Counted from the first letter of the stretch, positions 52,057 to 60,417 are shown. The stretch: DNA of 64,000 nt from CAZZCN01 sp964652975 (GCA_964652975.1 CAZZCN010000003.1:1-64000), one strand, 5' to 3'. Numbers and translations are program-made. The notes: generated by a model from the sequence alone, not told the origin.

Positions 52057-53034
52057 ATGAAAATGGATTTTAAATCCGTTGATTGGTTTAAATTAGCTGG
52101 ATACTACTCAGAAAACTTTGAAGAATATGACATGGTACCTCATTCACATATTCGTACTGAAATCATGTATTGTAAATCAGGTGAATGTTCAATATCTTAC
52201 GATTCAGCCGATCATAAAGCTGAAAAAATAATTCATCTCAGTCAAGGAGAATTTGTTATTGTGAATCCTGAAACTCCGCATAAACTTTCTAAAGGAAAGG
52301 GCGGGTTAGCCTTTATTTACAATTTAGAATTTATATATATTCATCCAACCTACGGAACAATTTTTACCATTAACAGCTTCTTAAAAGATTGCAAAGGTTT
52401 TATTAATATGCTAAAAGAACCTTTGATTAAATTAAATGATAATGGGCACATTTACCATCTGATCGAAATGATTCAACGCACGAGCGAAGATTTAGGATTA
52501 GATAATAGTAATACTTATTTGGATACATTAATTTATGCATTGTTTTATAATATTTATCATTGCTATGAGAAAAATCTTTATGTAAACATAGGATATAAAT
52601 ATTTAAAAGAAGCTATCAAATATATTGAAAATAATTATAGTTTAGATATTAATATTTCCGACATTGCTAAAGAAGTCGGTATTAGTCAGTCCTATTTACG
52701 TAAGCTGTTTAATCAAATTCTTAATACTAATATTATTAATTTTATTAATACACACAGAATCGAGAAATCAAAATCGTTATTACATAATTCAACTATTTCA
52801 ATAGAAAAAATCTCTTTATTAGTTGGCTTTACCTCAAGACAAAATTACACAAAAACCTTTAAAAGACTTGTAGGAAAAGAACCTACTCAATTCAGAAAGG
52901 ACTTAGAAACTTTTAAAATGTATAAATACATACAGGGAGTTGGCACCTTTAACACGATACATATCAAGAGTGACCAAGATCAGAGTAAACCTGAATATGA
53001 AGGTGTATCAAAGATATATTACCCTGAAAAATAG
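52057..53034 (+). CDS. AraC-family regulator of cluster 2
   Basis: 325 residues, good AAAGGAG site. An N-terminal cupin-like sensor domain (VPHSHIRTEIMYCKSGECSI; GEFVIVNPETPHKLSKGKGG) is followed by a C-terminal AraC domain from about 185: NISDIAKEVGISQSYLRKLF is the first helix-turn-helix and ISLLVGFTSRQNYTKTFKRL the second. It is the only plus-strand gene in the left 53 kb and is divergent from the GH20-like gene, the usual place for a local activator. It probably senses a sugar and activates the series. It lies inside the tRNA-Cys repeats, so regulator and cluster would move together. Confidence 0.9.
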   Translation: MKMDFKSVDWFKLAGYYSENFEEYDMVPHSHIRTEIMYCKSGECSISYDSADHKAEKIIHLSQGEFVIVNPETPHKLSKGKGGLAFIYNLEFIYIHPTYGTIFTINSFLKDCKGFINMLKEPLIKLNDNGHIYHLIEMIQRTSEDLGLDNSNTYLDTLIYALFYNIYHCYEKNLYVNIGYKYLKEAIKYIENNYSLDINISDIAKEVGISQSYLRKLFNQILNTNIINFINTHRIEKSKSLLHNSTISIEKISLLVGFTSRQNYTKTFKRLVGKEPTQFRKDLETFKMYKYIQGVGTFNTIHIKSDQDQSKPEYEGVSKIYYPEK

Positions 53035-53440
53035 AGAAAGTTTGTTGCCATTTGTGTTTTCTTGGTAATCGTAAACGCTTGCACCGTTGTAAAGAGTCCG
53101 TATGCTGACATAGTTGCGTGTCCATAGATTACCAGATATAATTGGCAAAGTAAATAATATGGAAGGAATAAAAAGGCCCGTGTGTTGTAGCCCTATATCC
53201 ATTAGAGCATCCCGAAGCCTTGCAAACTAAATGCATGGTAATTGTATCAAATTTCAAGCAATTTGTGGATAGGAAAATAAAATATTTACGATTACGGGGA
53301 CGCAAATTGGCGGTTTGTTGTTTTCTAATTACAGCAACCCGTCATACGCCTGCCGATCGCCTCGACGGCACTGGCCTAGCGCTCACTGACGGCGTATGCA
53401 TAAATATTTATCGTGGTGGATGACAATTATTTAACTAATC
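53035..53440. other. Gene-poor island end
   Basis: No convincing gene. 53340-53400 is much richer in G+C than the surroundings and carries CATACGCC (53343) and its complement GGCGTATG (53391) as an inverted repeat. In a tRNA-integrated element the integrase gene is expected about here; none is recognisable, even as fragments. Confidence 0.45.
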
Positions 53441-53462
53441 GTATTACAATGGTATTACAATG
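53441..53462. repeat. Perfect tandem 11-bp repeat, possible integrase arm site (right)
   Basis: GTATTACAATG occurs twice without a gap. The same unit plus a degenerate neighbour lies at 23013-23034, near the other tRNA-Cys repeat. An arm-type integrase site is a reasonable inference. Confidence 0.45.
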
Positions 53463-53484
53463 AAACGACTAAGAGGCTCCAAAA

Positions 53485-53571
53485 CCTACCAAATTTTACT
53501 GTTTTCTCGTTTTTTGAATTCCGGGTATTAAAAAGCCCCAAATGCAATGATATCAGCGTTTGAGGCTCTTG

Positions 53572-53592
<21 letters not shown>
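53485..53592. repeat. Direct repeat of the region downstream of tRNA-Cys
   Basis: Matches 22671-22785 nearly throughout, from CCTACCA..TTTTACTGTTTT to the first 21 bases of the tRNA end. It contains the tRNA terminator at 53530-53566. Confidence 0.75.
53530..53566 (-). terminator. Terminator of the tRNA operon
   Basis: GCCTCAAACGC and GCATTTGGGGC pair on the minus strand with one mismatch and one G-U pair, followed by TTTTTAATACC. It begins 8 bases after the tRNA-Cys CCA end. Confidence 0.75.
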
Positions 53593-53649
<57 letters not shown>

Positions 53650-53658
53650 TTATAATTT

Positions 53659-53687
53659 AAAGGCCAACCTTTGAAAGATCGGCCTTT
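53659..53687. other. Hairpin between tRNA-Gly and tRNA-Cys
   Basis: AAAGGCC and GGCCTTT arms extend with G-U pairs to about 13 bp around a tiny loop. No T-run follows on the minus strand, so it is more likely a processing signal or weak attenuator than a terminator. Confidence 0.45.
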
Positions 53688-53690
53688 AAC

Positions 53691-53765
53691 TGGAGCGGGA
53701 TACGAGATTCGGACTCGCGACTTTCACCTTGGCAAGGTGACACTCTACCACTGAGTTAATCCCGC
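53691..53765 (-). tRNA. tRNA-Gly (GCC)
   Basis: 75 bases with encoded CCA. Acceptor GCGGGAT/ATCCCGC, anticodon loop TTGCCAA gives GCC for glycine, T loop TCCGAAT. Confidence 0.95.
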
Positions 53766-53782
53766 ACATTGACCATATCTTT

Positions 53783-53857
53783 TGGTGACCCGTAGGAGAA
53801 TCGAACTCCTGTCTTCGCCGTGAAAGGGCGATGTCTTGACCGCTTGACCAACGGGCC
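53783..53857 (-). tRNA. tRNA-Glu (TTC)
   Basis: 75 bases with encoded CCA. Acceptor GGCCCGT/ACGGGTC, anticodon loop CTTTCAC gives TTC for glutamate, T loop TTCGATT. Confidence 0.95.
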
Positions 53858-53865
53858 TTATAAAA

Positions 53866-53942
53866 TGGTAGCGGCGGTCGGGTTCGAACCAACGACCCTT
53901 CGGGTATGAACCGAACGCTCTGGCCAACTGAGCTACGCCGCC
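53866..53942 (-). tRNA. tRNA-Met (CAT), elongator type
   Basis: 77 bases with encoded CCA. Acceptor GGCGGCG/CGCCGCT-like pairing, anticodon loop TTCATAC gives CAT, T loop TTCGAAC. The body looks like elongator tRNA-Met; a lysidine-modified tRNA-Ile with CAT cannot be fully excluded. It is first in the tRNA series. Confidence 0.9.
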
Positions 53943-54034
53943 ATATTGAAAAATATGTTTGCTCTCGCAATGTGCTATGTAATATTATCAGTCACTTGAG
54001 TTTTTGTCAATACCCAAATTTACTGTCATAGTGC

Positions 54035-54571
54035 CTAAAACTCAATTCCTTTTCGTGCATTTATACCTCTGTCGTAAGGGTGTTTGACCTTGTTAATGCA
54101 AGACACGTAATCCGCCAGCTCGATGAATTCAGGTAAAGGGTTTCGGCCGGTAAGGACCACCTCTAGATTTGCAGGTTTGCTTATAAGAAAATCAAGCACC
54201 ATATCCTTGTCAATGTAGCCATACGAGGTCGCTCCGATCATCTCGTCAAGGACAAGCAGGACCTTTTGGGACGGGTCGATTTCGGCAACGGCTTCAATGG
54301 ATTTTTGGAACATTAGCTCATGAAGCTCAATCATATGCTCCTTCTGGGCTTTGTTGAGCTCCCATGTGTAGGCTTTGTAGAGGTCGGCATGAATGACTTT
54401 TACATTGGGCATGCTTTCCAGTATTCTAAGTTCGGAAGATTCGCCGCCTTTGAAACACTGCATGATTACAACCTTGTAACCTGCACCGCTGGATCTGACT
54501 ATAAGGCCTAGGGACGCGGTTGTCTTCCCCTTGCCCTCGCCGCAGTATATATGTATAAGACCGTTTTCCAA
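54035..54571 (-). CDS. cobO: Cob(I)alamin adenosyltransferase, CobO/CobA type
   Basis: 178 residues. The start is a TTG at 54571 with AGGAGG 7 bases upstream. The P-loop GEGKGKTTASLGLIVRSSGA near residue 12, MQCFKGGESSELRIL, VLLVLDEMIGATSYGYID and VVLTGRNPLPEFIELADYVS are the standard CobO/CobA/BtuR signatures. The enzyme transfers the 5'-deoxyadenosyl group from ATP to cob(I)alamin, for B12 synthesis or salvage. No other B12 genes are near. It lies 80 bp after the beta-CASP gene on the same strand and could be cotranscribed. Confidence 0.93.
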   Translation of the reverse strand: MENGLIHIYCGEGKGKTTASLGLIVRSSGAGYKVVIMQCFKGGESSELRILESMPNVKVIHADLYKAYTWELNKAQKEHMIELHELMFQKSIEAVAEIDPSQKVLLVLDEMIGATSYGYIDKDMVLDFLISKPANLEVVLTGRNPLPEFIELADYVSCINKVKHPYDRGINARKGIEF

Positions 54572-54651
54572 AAATGTTCCTCCTGAAAATAATAATGTGT
54601 AAACGTAGATGCTATTAATCGGTATAACTGCAATGTGCCTTTATAGATGAA

Positions 54652-56271
54652 TCATTTATTACGCTTTTTCTTCGACCACTTCATCGCCAGTGTCAAAATC
54701 TGAGACGTAAATTTTGCAAGGTCCGAGTTTGCACCGCCCTCGTTTTCACGAATGACCTTGAGCAGGTGGTCTCCGGATTCCATAAGTCGCACATAGGCAT
54801 CGGAAACCTTGCGTGGCTTTATCTTTTCTTGCTTGCGCACCACTTCTATTCTTAGACCTTCGTCTATCAGTGAATTGCGCATAAAATCAAATTTCGAGCG
54901 ATAATTCGGTGCGATTACACTGTGCCCAAGATCTGTGAGAGTGGTGGAAAACGCTTCAACAACGCTTGTTTCACCATGTATTACAAAAACTTTCTGAGGC
55001 TTTGGAGAATATGAGCCAATCCATTTGAGCAGTCCGGATTTATCTGCATGGGCCGAGAGGCCACGGAAATTTACGATTTTGGCTGCTACGATAATCTCTT
55101 CACCGAATAGCTTCACATGCTTGATACCGTCAAGAATCATACGCCCAAGCGTTCCATTTGCCTGATATCCGACAAAAACTATTGAGCATTCTTTTCTCCA
55201 TAAATTATGCTTTAAGTGGTGACGGATTCTGCCGGCATCGCACATGCCACTTGCGGATATAATGACCTTGGGTTCTGTGTCTTCGTTCAGTTTTTTTGAT
55301 TCCTCAGTGGTTTCTGTTATTCTGAGCCCCTCAAACTGTGTCGGATGAAATCCATCATTTATAACTTTTATTGTTTCATCGTCTGCATAACCTTTTAGAT
55401 TCCCGTCGTAGATGCGAGTAGCTGCTCCTGCAAGCGGGCTGTCGACGAATACTTTGAAGTTCGGAATGCTTTTTACAAGATTCTTTTCCTTCATTTCACG
55501 TATGAAATACAGCAGTTCCTGCGTTCTTCCAACCGCAAACGAAGGGATTATGACATTCCCGCCTTTTCCCAGCGTCTCGTCTATCAGTTGCGCAAGGTCA
55601 TTTACATAGTCACCGCTGTGTTCGTGGTCACGGTCGCCGTATGTGCTTTCCATTACAACATAATCCGCATCTTTTATATATTGGGGATCCCTTATTATGG
55701 GCTGGTTCAAGTTTCCTATGTCTCCGGAAAACACAATTTTCTTCGTTGTGCCTTTTTCTGTCATCCAGACATGTATGCTTCCAGAGCCGAGCAGATGTCC
55801 GGCATCGGTAAACATGAAAGAGATTCCTTCGTCCATTTTTACCACTGTTTTGTATTCGCAGGGTACAACGAGTCGCAGGGTGTCCTCGACATCTTCAATC
55901 GTGTACATCGGTACAGCCAGGTCCTTGCCGGACCTTTTGCCCTTTTTGTTATCCCACTGCGCGTCCATCATCTGGATGTGTGCGCTGTCTCTAAGCATTA
56001 TTGTAATCAGGTCAAATGTAGCGCGGGTTGTAAAAATCCTGCCGCTAAATCCGTTTTTTACAAGAAGCGGAAGCCTTCCGCTGTGGTCTATATGTGCGTG
56101 GGTCAATAAAACAGCATCGATTTCATTCGAGTTGAAAGGAAAAAACTGATTGTCCTTCTCATCCTCTCCCTGCTGCATTCCGCAGTCTATCAAAACCCTT
56201 GCATCGTCTACCTCGAGTTGATAGCAGCTGCCGGTAACCTCTTTTGCTGCTCCGTAAAATGACAATTTCAT
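54652..56271 (-). CDS. Metallo-beta-lactamase/beta-CASP RNA-processing nuclease family protein
   Basis: 539 residues. The metallo-beta-lactamase core starts MKLSFYGAAKEVTGSCYQLE; the zinc motif LLTHAHIDHSGRLPLLVKNG is near residue 55. The later His/Asp ligands are in FTDAGHLLGSGSIHVW and FSGDIGN. The beta-CASP cap spans about 210-400 (ESTYGDRDHEH; IIPSFAVGRTQELLYFIREM; VIISASGMCDAGRIRHHLKH) and the closing motif FRGLSAHADKSGL is present. The family includes CPSF-type and YSH1-like exonucleases and endonucleases; bacterial members are little studied. The ribosome site AAGGAG is good. Confidence 0.88.
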   Translation of the reverse strand: MKLSFYGAAKEVTGSCYQLEVDDARVLIDCGMQQGEDEKDNQFFPFNSNEIDAVLLTHAHIDHSGRLPLLVKNGFSGRIFTTRATFDLITIMLRDSAHIQMMDAQWDNKKGKRSGKDLAVPMYTIEDVEDTLRLVVPCEYKTVVKMDEGISFMFTDAGHLLGSGSIHVWMTEKGTTKKIVFSGDIGNLNQPIIRDPQYIKDADYVVMESTYGDRDHEHSGDYVNDLAQLIDETLGKGGNVIIPSFAVGRTQELLYFIREMKEKNLVKSIPNFKVFVDSPLAGAATRIYDGNLKGYADDETIKVINDGFHPTQFEGLRITETTEESKKLNEDTEPKVIISASGMCDAGRIRHHLKHNLWRKECSIVFVGYQANGTLGRMILDGIKHVKLFGEEIIVAAKIVNFRGLSAHADKSGLLKWIGSYSPKPQKVFVIHGETSVVEAFSTTLTDLGHSVIAPNYRSKFDFMRNSLIDEGLRIEVVRKQEKIKPRKVSDAYVRLMESGDHLLKVIRENEGGANSDLAKFTSQILTLAMKWSKKKRNK

Positions 56272-56330
56272 ATGACAGGTCTCCTTCCAAGTGTAAATAA
56301 TAAGTGTTTGTCGTTTGTGGTTTTATATAT

Positions 56331-56493
56331 TTGTAAGGGATATGGTTTGCCGTTTGTTTTTGTTTGCAAATGTGTTAGTTGTTGTCTGTAGTTTGGGGTG
56401 TTGTGTGTTTGTAAGGGTTATGGTTTGCCGTTTGTCCTGGCTAGGTTTATGGTCTGGTTTTGGTTTGATGTTTATTTGTAAGAGTTATGATAT
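56331..56493 (+). repeat. Spaced imperfect 27-bp repeats
   Basis: TTTGTAAGGGTTATGGTTTG (plus CCGTTTGT) occurs at 56331-56357 and 56408-56435, with a partial third copy from 56475, in a T/G-rich stretch before the beta-CASP gene. The 56494-56696 part holds nothing recognisable. Confidence 0.55.
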
Positions 56494-56696
56494 ATTATAA
56501 GTTTCTTTTGAGTTTTTTGCCATGCTTTATGAAAAATTATTTTGTGTTTTCGTTTAGTATAGCGTTTTAAATTATTTTATATAATTCATGTGCCATCAAA
56601 ACGCATTCGGCAAACTATTTATTAGTATTTACAATTGTATAACATAAATAAGTTTGCTATAGATCTTACCCTCTTGCAAGCTCATGGCAGTTTATT

Positions 56697-58130
56697 TTAG
56701 TAAATCTTACCCTCCGGCAGTCCTTTTGCGATTTCGTCAGCCAGATCATACAGGTGACCGAATCTCTCCGCAATTCGCAGGATTGTGAACTTTGGGCGAA
56801 CCTCCTTGCCGTGGGCTATGGCGTCGTAAGTCTCTGATACTGTGTAGCCAAGCTGATGAGGGTACACAGGGCCTCCCATTGCTTCTATCATGGCTTTGTA
56901 GCTTGGTAGGAGCAGAGGAATTGTCTTTACAAAATCAATTCCGTAGGTGTTCATTGATTGCTGCAAAACTAGTTTCTGATCCTCCCATTTCTTACCCTGG
57001 GGAGGCTCGGATTCGTTTCGCGAAATGGCCTCGTCTGCAATACTGCCATACACTCTTCTAATTTCGCTTTTCCACTTTTCGGTAGGCATTATCGGCCTTT
57101 GTTCGGGCATGGCAAGGCTTAGAGAAGATGTGGCAAGGCTTTGAGATGGCGTAAACTGTCCAAAAAGTCTATAGTACATATAAAGTGATATCAATGTTCC
57201 TATACCGACCTTGTCGCCGTGAAGACTGCCGGTTTTTCCGGTTCGTACGTCCTTCATTTCGAGCAAATGTGAAATCTGATGTTCGGCGCCGGATGCAGGT
57301 CTTGTTGTGCCCATCATCTGCATGGCGATTCCGGTGAGGGATAAGACCTGCATTAGTTTGCCGCAGGCGTCGGGGTCCGCTTTGGCAAGCTCGTCGGATA
57401 GTGCCGTGCACTCGTACACGGCCTTTTCGACGAGAGTGGCGATAAGCGGACAGTAGGGCTCCCCCTCGACGTCATAGGCCAGTCTCCAGTCTATGACGGC
57501 GATGATCTTGGCGAGCACGTCGCCGAAGCCGGCAGCTGTCATTTTGCGAGGCGCGCTCGCCAGGATCTCGGTATCTGCGAAGATACCGAGGGGAGCCCGC
57601 CCCGGGTACGACGTCTTGAATCCGTCCACCATGATCGGCGAGGACGAAGACGCGTACCCGTCCATCGACGCCGCAGTCCCGAACGCGACAAACGGCTTAC
57701 CCATCATAAACGATGTGAAACGAACCGTATCAGTTATTGTCCCGCTTCCGCAGGACACCAGAAAGTCCACAGGTTCCTGCATAGCGATCAGTAATCTCCC
57801 TATGGCAGCGGAATCCGCGTGTAAATCGTCCCGCATAAAAACGAATTTGGAGGGATTATATTTTTTTAAGGATTCTAAAAGTCTCTCACCTGCGATTTCA
57901 TATGTGTTTTTATCAAAAACAACCAGGCATTTTCCTGAAATTTCCAGTCCTTCTAATTCTTCACCAACGGAATCAACAAGTCCTTTACGCAAAACAAGCT
58001 TTTGTGTAACCATTGTATGGCGTTTGCCGCACTCCGGGCAAATGAATGACTTGCCCATCAGGTCCTCAACGATTTCAGACACGCTCCAGCCCTGCCATTT
58101 TTCAAATTCCGGTTTTGTATTTTCTCCCAT
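56697..58130 (-). CDS. sn-glycerol-1-phosphate dehydrogenase (AraM/EgsA type)
   Basis: 477 residues, longer than typical AraM (about 400) because of an N-terminal extension with a possible zinc ribbon (FICPECGKRHTMVTQKL). The Rossmann part shows VDFLVSCGSGTITDTVRFTS (NAD-binding GSGT) and PFVAFGTAASMDGYASSSSP. The metal-binding region has GAEHQISHLLEMK and GSLHGDKVGIGTLISLYMYY with the conserved His residues. The enzyme reduces dihydroxyacetone phosphate to glycerol-1-phosphate, known for archaeal-type lipids and also for Bacillus AraM. The stretch about 57430-57680 is unusually G+C-rich. A GGGGGA site precedes the ATG. Confidence 0.88.
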   Translation of the reverse strand: MGENTKPEFEKWQGWSVSEIVEDLMGKSFICPECGKRHTMVTQKLVLRKGLVDSVGEELEGLEISGKCLVVFDKNTYEIAGERLLESLKKYNPSKFVFMRDDLHADSAAIGRLLIAMQEPVDFLVSCGSGTITDTVRFTSFMMGKPFVAFGTAASMDGYASSSSPIMVDGFKTSYPGRAPLGIFADTEILASAPRKMTAAGFGDVLAKIIAVIDWRLAYDVEGEPYCPLIATLVEKAVYECTALSDELAKADPDACGKLMQVLSLTGIAMQMMGTTRPASGAEHQISHLLEMKDVRTGKTGSLHGDKVGIGTLISLYMYYRLFGQFTPSQSLATSSLSLAMPEQRPIMPTEKWKSEIRRVYGSIADEAISRNESEPPQGKKWEDQKLVLQQSMNTYGIDFVKTIPLLLPSYKAMIEAMGGPVYPHQLGYTVSETYDAIAHGKEVRPKFTILRIAERFGHLYDLADEIAKGLPEGKIY

Positions 58131-58386
58131 GACTAATCCCCCATCAAAAAGTATTAATAATCAAAATTATAATCTTTAACACTCAAATTTATCAGTATCT
58201 ATTATATTGTAAATTTTTAGAAAAATCATGTGCTAGAATTTTCTGATATGTTTTAATAACTTTGCAATTCCCAAGCCCTTCAAATTGAACCAGTTTTCAT
58301 TAAATAGTGTCTGGATAGAAAAATCACGTGATACAAGTTCTCTAGTCCGTAAATTATATGGAAAAGCGCGTGACACTTTACGTGTC

Positions 58387-58471
58387 TGCCAACACTGCTA
58401 TTGTTGGCAAGCGGTTTTCTCAAGCTCTAATAGTTTGAATGGCGCATATATATGTGCCATTCAAACTATTA
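58387..58471 (+). promoter_or_regulatory. Two strong hairpins upstream of the thioredoxin-reductase-like gene
   Basis: TGCCAACA/TGTTGGCA (58387-58409, 8 bp, 7-base loop) is followed by a perfect 16-bp stem TAATAGTTTGAATGGC (58428-58443) with its complement at 58456-58471. They lie 142 bases before the ATG at 58613 and about 260 bases upstream of the AraM start on the other strand. No T-run follows directly. They may be a leader element or operators. Confidence 0.45.
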
Positions 58472-58612
58472 AAGTATTATAACACAACGTTTATTACGAT
58501 AAATAATGTTTTTGCCATTTCATATTGCTTTTGGCGTCAAAAATGTTTATGATATTGTTTACAGCATTTACAGAAAGCTGTATGCAAAAACAAATTGAGG
58601 AAGTGAATCAAG

Positions 58613-59494
58613 ATGTACGATATAATAATCATTGGCAAGGGACCGGCGGGAATTTCCGCGGCGATTTACGGGGTAAGGGCCAACAGAAAGGTTCTTGTTA
58701 TAGCAAAGGATTTTGGCTGGCTCGCCAAGACCGACAAAATCGAAAATTACTATGGTTTTGAGAATCCGATTTCAGGCATGGATCTTCTCACAGCAGGCAT
58801 AAAGCAGGCCGAGAGACTTGGTGTTGAGTTTGCTGACGGAGAAGTCGTCGGAATTGAGAATTATGACGGGTTCAAGGTCAAAACCCTTGGTGCGGAATTT
58901 GAATCAAAAGCAGTCATTCTGGCCACCGGTATGCCACGCAAAAAGTCCCAGATCAAAAATCTTACAGATTACGAGGGTCGCGGAGTCGGATATTGCGCCA
59001 TATGTGATGCGTTTTTCTACAGAGGCAAGGCTGTTGCTGTTGCAGGCAATGCTGATTATGCCTATGAGGAGGCATCGGAGCTTTTGCCTTTCACCAAAAA
59101 TTTGACCATCTATACAAACGGCCGTGAATACACAGGAACTGCTCATACGACTGATAATTTCGATGAAAATATCAAACTCGACAAAAGAAAAATCGACCAT
59201 CTCGAAGGCGAAGAAAAACTTGAGCGAATCGTTTTTGACGATGGAAGCTTTGCCTTGACGGATGGGTTTTTCGTAGCGGAAGGAACTGCAGGAGCGATGG
59301 ATTTTGCCTACAAGCTAGGTCTCGAAAACGACGGAAAGACAATCAAGGTTGCGAAGAACCAAAGCACTAATGTTCCCGGATTCTTTGCTGCAGGCGACTG
59401 TGTCGGAGGTATACTGCAGATCAGCGTAGCTGTTAGCGAAGGTGCGACTGCGGGTTTATCGGCGATTGAATTTTTAAAACAATCTGAAAAGTAA
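58613..59494 (+). CDS. Thioredoxin-reductase-like flavoprotein, possibly ferredoxin-dependent type
   Basis: 293 residues. The FAD site GKGPAGISAAIYGVRANRKV starts at residue 9; the redox pair is in GVGYCAICDAFFYRGKAV near residue 130 (CAIC); the FAD end motif is VPGFFAAGDCVGGILQISVA. The second nucleotide-binding region reads VAVAGNADYAYEEASELLPF instead of the GGGDSA of NADPH enzymes, and the HRRxxxR that binds the NADPH phosphate is absent (YTNGREY). This fits the ferredoxin-dependent flavin thioredoxin reductases described from clostridia. Reduction of thioredoxin is expected; electron donor is inferred. No thioredoxin gene is adjacent. Confidence 0.85.
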   Translation: MYDIIIIGKGPAGISAAIYGVRANRKVLVIAKDFGWLAKTDKIENYYGFENPISGMDLLTAGIKQAERLGVEFADGEVVGIENYDGFKVKTLGAEFESKAVILATGMPRKKSQIKNLTDYEGRGVGYCAICDAFFYRGKAVAVAGNADYAYEEASELLPFTKNLTIYTNGREYTGTAHTTDNFDENIKLDKRKIDHLEGEEKLERIVFDDGSFALTDGFFVAEGTAGAMDFAYKLGLENDGKTIKVAKNQSTNVPGFFAAGDCVGGILQISVAVSEGATAGLSAIEFLKQSEK

Positions 59495-59593
59495 ATTTTC
59501 AGACCAGGGAAGATCTCCTATGCAATGCAAAATACATAGAATGATAAAATATAATTTTATCGCTCTGCACTGTATATGAGATGCAGTTTTGAT

Positions 59594-59691
59594 CCAGCCG
59601 AATCAGTTATGACTTGAAGAATCGCCCCAGCCTAATAAGTCATGGCTTGAAAATTCTGCCCAGCCGAATCATTTATGACTTGAAAATTAGG
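59594..59691. repeat. Three tandem 33-bp repeats
   Basis: Units starting CCAGCCGAATCAGTTATGAC at 59594, 59627 and 59660, each with about 80 percent similarity by eye and ending CTTGAAAATT-like. They fill the gap between the flavoprotein and uracil-DNA glycosylase genes. Confidence 0.7.
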
Positions 59692-59715
59692 CTGTACGAA
59701 GCAAATAAAATGTCC

Positions 59716-59781
59716 CAACAACAACAATAACAATAATAATAATAATAATAATAATAGTAATAGTAATAGTAATAGTAATAA
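59716..59781 (+). repeat. AAT/AAC/AGT trinucleotide array before the uracil-DNA glycosylase gene
   Basis: About 22 consecutive triplets: AAC units, then a run of about nine AAT, then alternating AGT and AAT. It ends only 6 bases before the AAGGATGG ribosome site of the gene at 59801. Such an array can change length by slippage and could alter promoter or leader spacing. Confidence 0.75.
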
Positions 59782-59800
59782 AATATAAGGATGGTATAAA

Positions 59801-60412
59801 ATGTCAGACAAATTAACCTGGTCGGATTTTATAGATGAATGCAAAAACTGTCAGAAATGCGGTCTTGCCGCAACAAGGCAGAACGTTGTCGTATATCGTG
59901 GAAGTGTAAGAGCTCCGCTCATGTTTATAGGTGAAGCCCCTGGTGCACAGGAGGATGAGCAGGGAATGCCTTTTGTCGGAGCGGCGGGGAAGCTTCTCGA
60001 CCTTTTGCTGACAGCCAATGCAATCCCTCCGGAGTCTTATCATATTTGCAATATAGTAAAATGCCGCCCACCCGAAAACCGTGTCCCCACGCCTGACGAA
60101 TCCAAGGCCTGCAAGACCTTGCTTGCTACCCAGTTCAAGTTTGTAAAGCCACGTATCATAGTGCTTCTGGGAGCTACTGCATACAAGAATTTTACCGGTT
60201 CCACAGAAGGCATAACTAAAATCCGTGGTGAATGGATTGAGAAAAGCGGCTATCTTATCATGCCGACTCTCCACCCTGCTTATATACTGAGGAATAATAA
60301 CGAGAGAATCTCGCTTTGGAACGACCTCGAAAAAGTAAGGGCCAAAATGGAGGAACTCGGGTTCCTCGAACCGCTCCCCCTTCCACCTGCAATGCCAACG
60401 GCAAGAAAATAA
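59801..60412 (+). CDS. Family 4 uracil-DNA glycosylase (Fe-S type)
   Basis: 203 residues. CKNCQKCGLAATRQNVV near residue 14 and CNIVKCRPPENRVPTPDESK with a following AC supply the four cysteines for the [4Fe-4S] cluster. LMFIGEAPGAQEDEQGMPFV is motif 1 of family 4 enzymes, and MPTLHPAYILRNNN is the DNA-intercalating motif 2. The enzyme removes uracil from DNA, starting base-excision repair. Start ATG with AAGGATGG upstream. A bidirectional terminator follows 5 bases after the stop. Confidence 0.93.
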   Translation: MSDKLTWSDFIDECKNCQKCGLAATRQNVVVYRGSVRAPLMFIGEAPGAQEDEQGMPFVGAAGKLLDLLLTANAIPPESYHICNIVKCRPPENRVPTPDESKACKTLLATQFKFVKPRIIVLLGATAYKNFTGSTEGITKIRGEWIEKSGYLIMPTLHPAYILRNNNERISLWNDLEKVRAKMEELGFLEPLPLPPAMPTARK

Positions 60413-60417
60413 TGTTA

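Noticed and set aside
53008..53202. 64-codon minus-strand frame after the AraC-type gene
   Set aside because: Overlaps the end of that gene, has no ribosome site and no recognisable domain.
53686..53970. Frames of 60-94 codons over 53.69-53.97 kb
   Set aside because: They run through the tRNA-Gly, -Glu and -Met genes.
55588..56149. Two overlapping plus-strand frames of 150-173 codons
   Set aside because: Antisense to the beta-CASP nuclease gene, which has full metal-binding motifs.
57493..58179. 228-codon plus-strand frame
   Set aside because: Antisense to the glycerol-1-phosphate dehydrogenase gene in its G+C-rich part; no domain or ribosome site.
59632..59844. Minus-strand frame with a long poly-leucine run
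   Set aside because: It only translates the AAT triplet array on the opposite strand.
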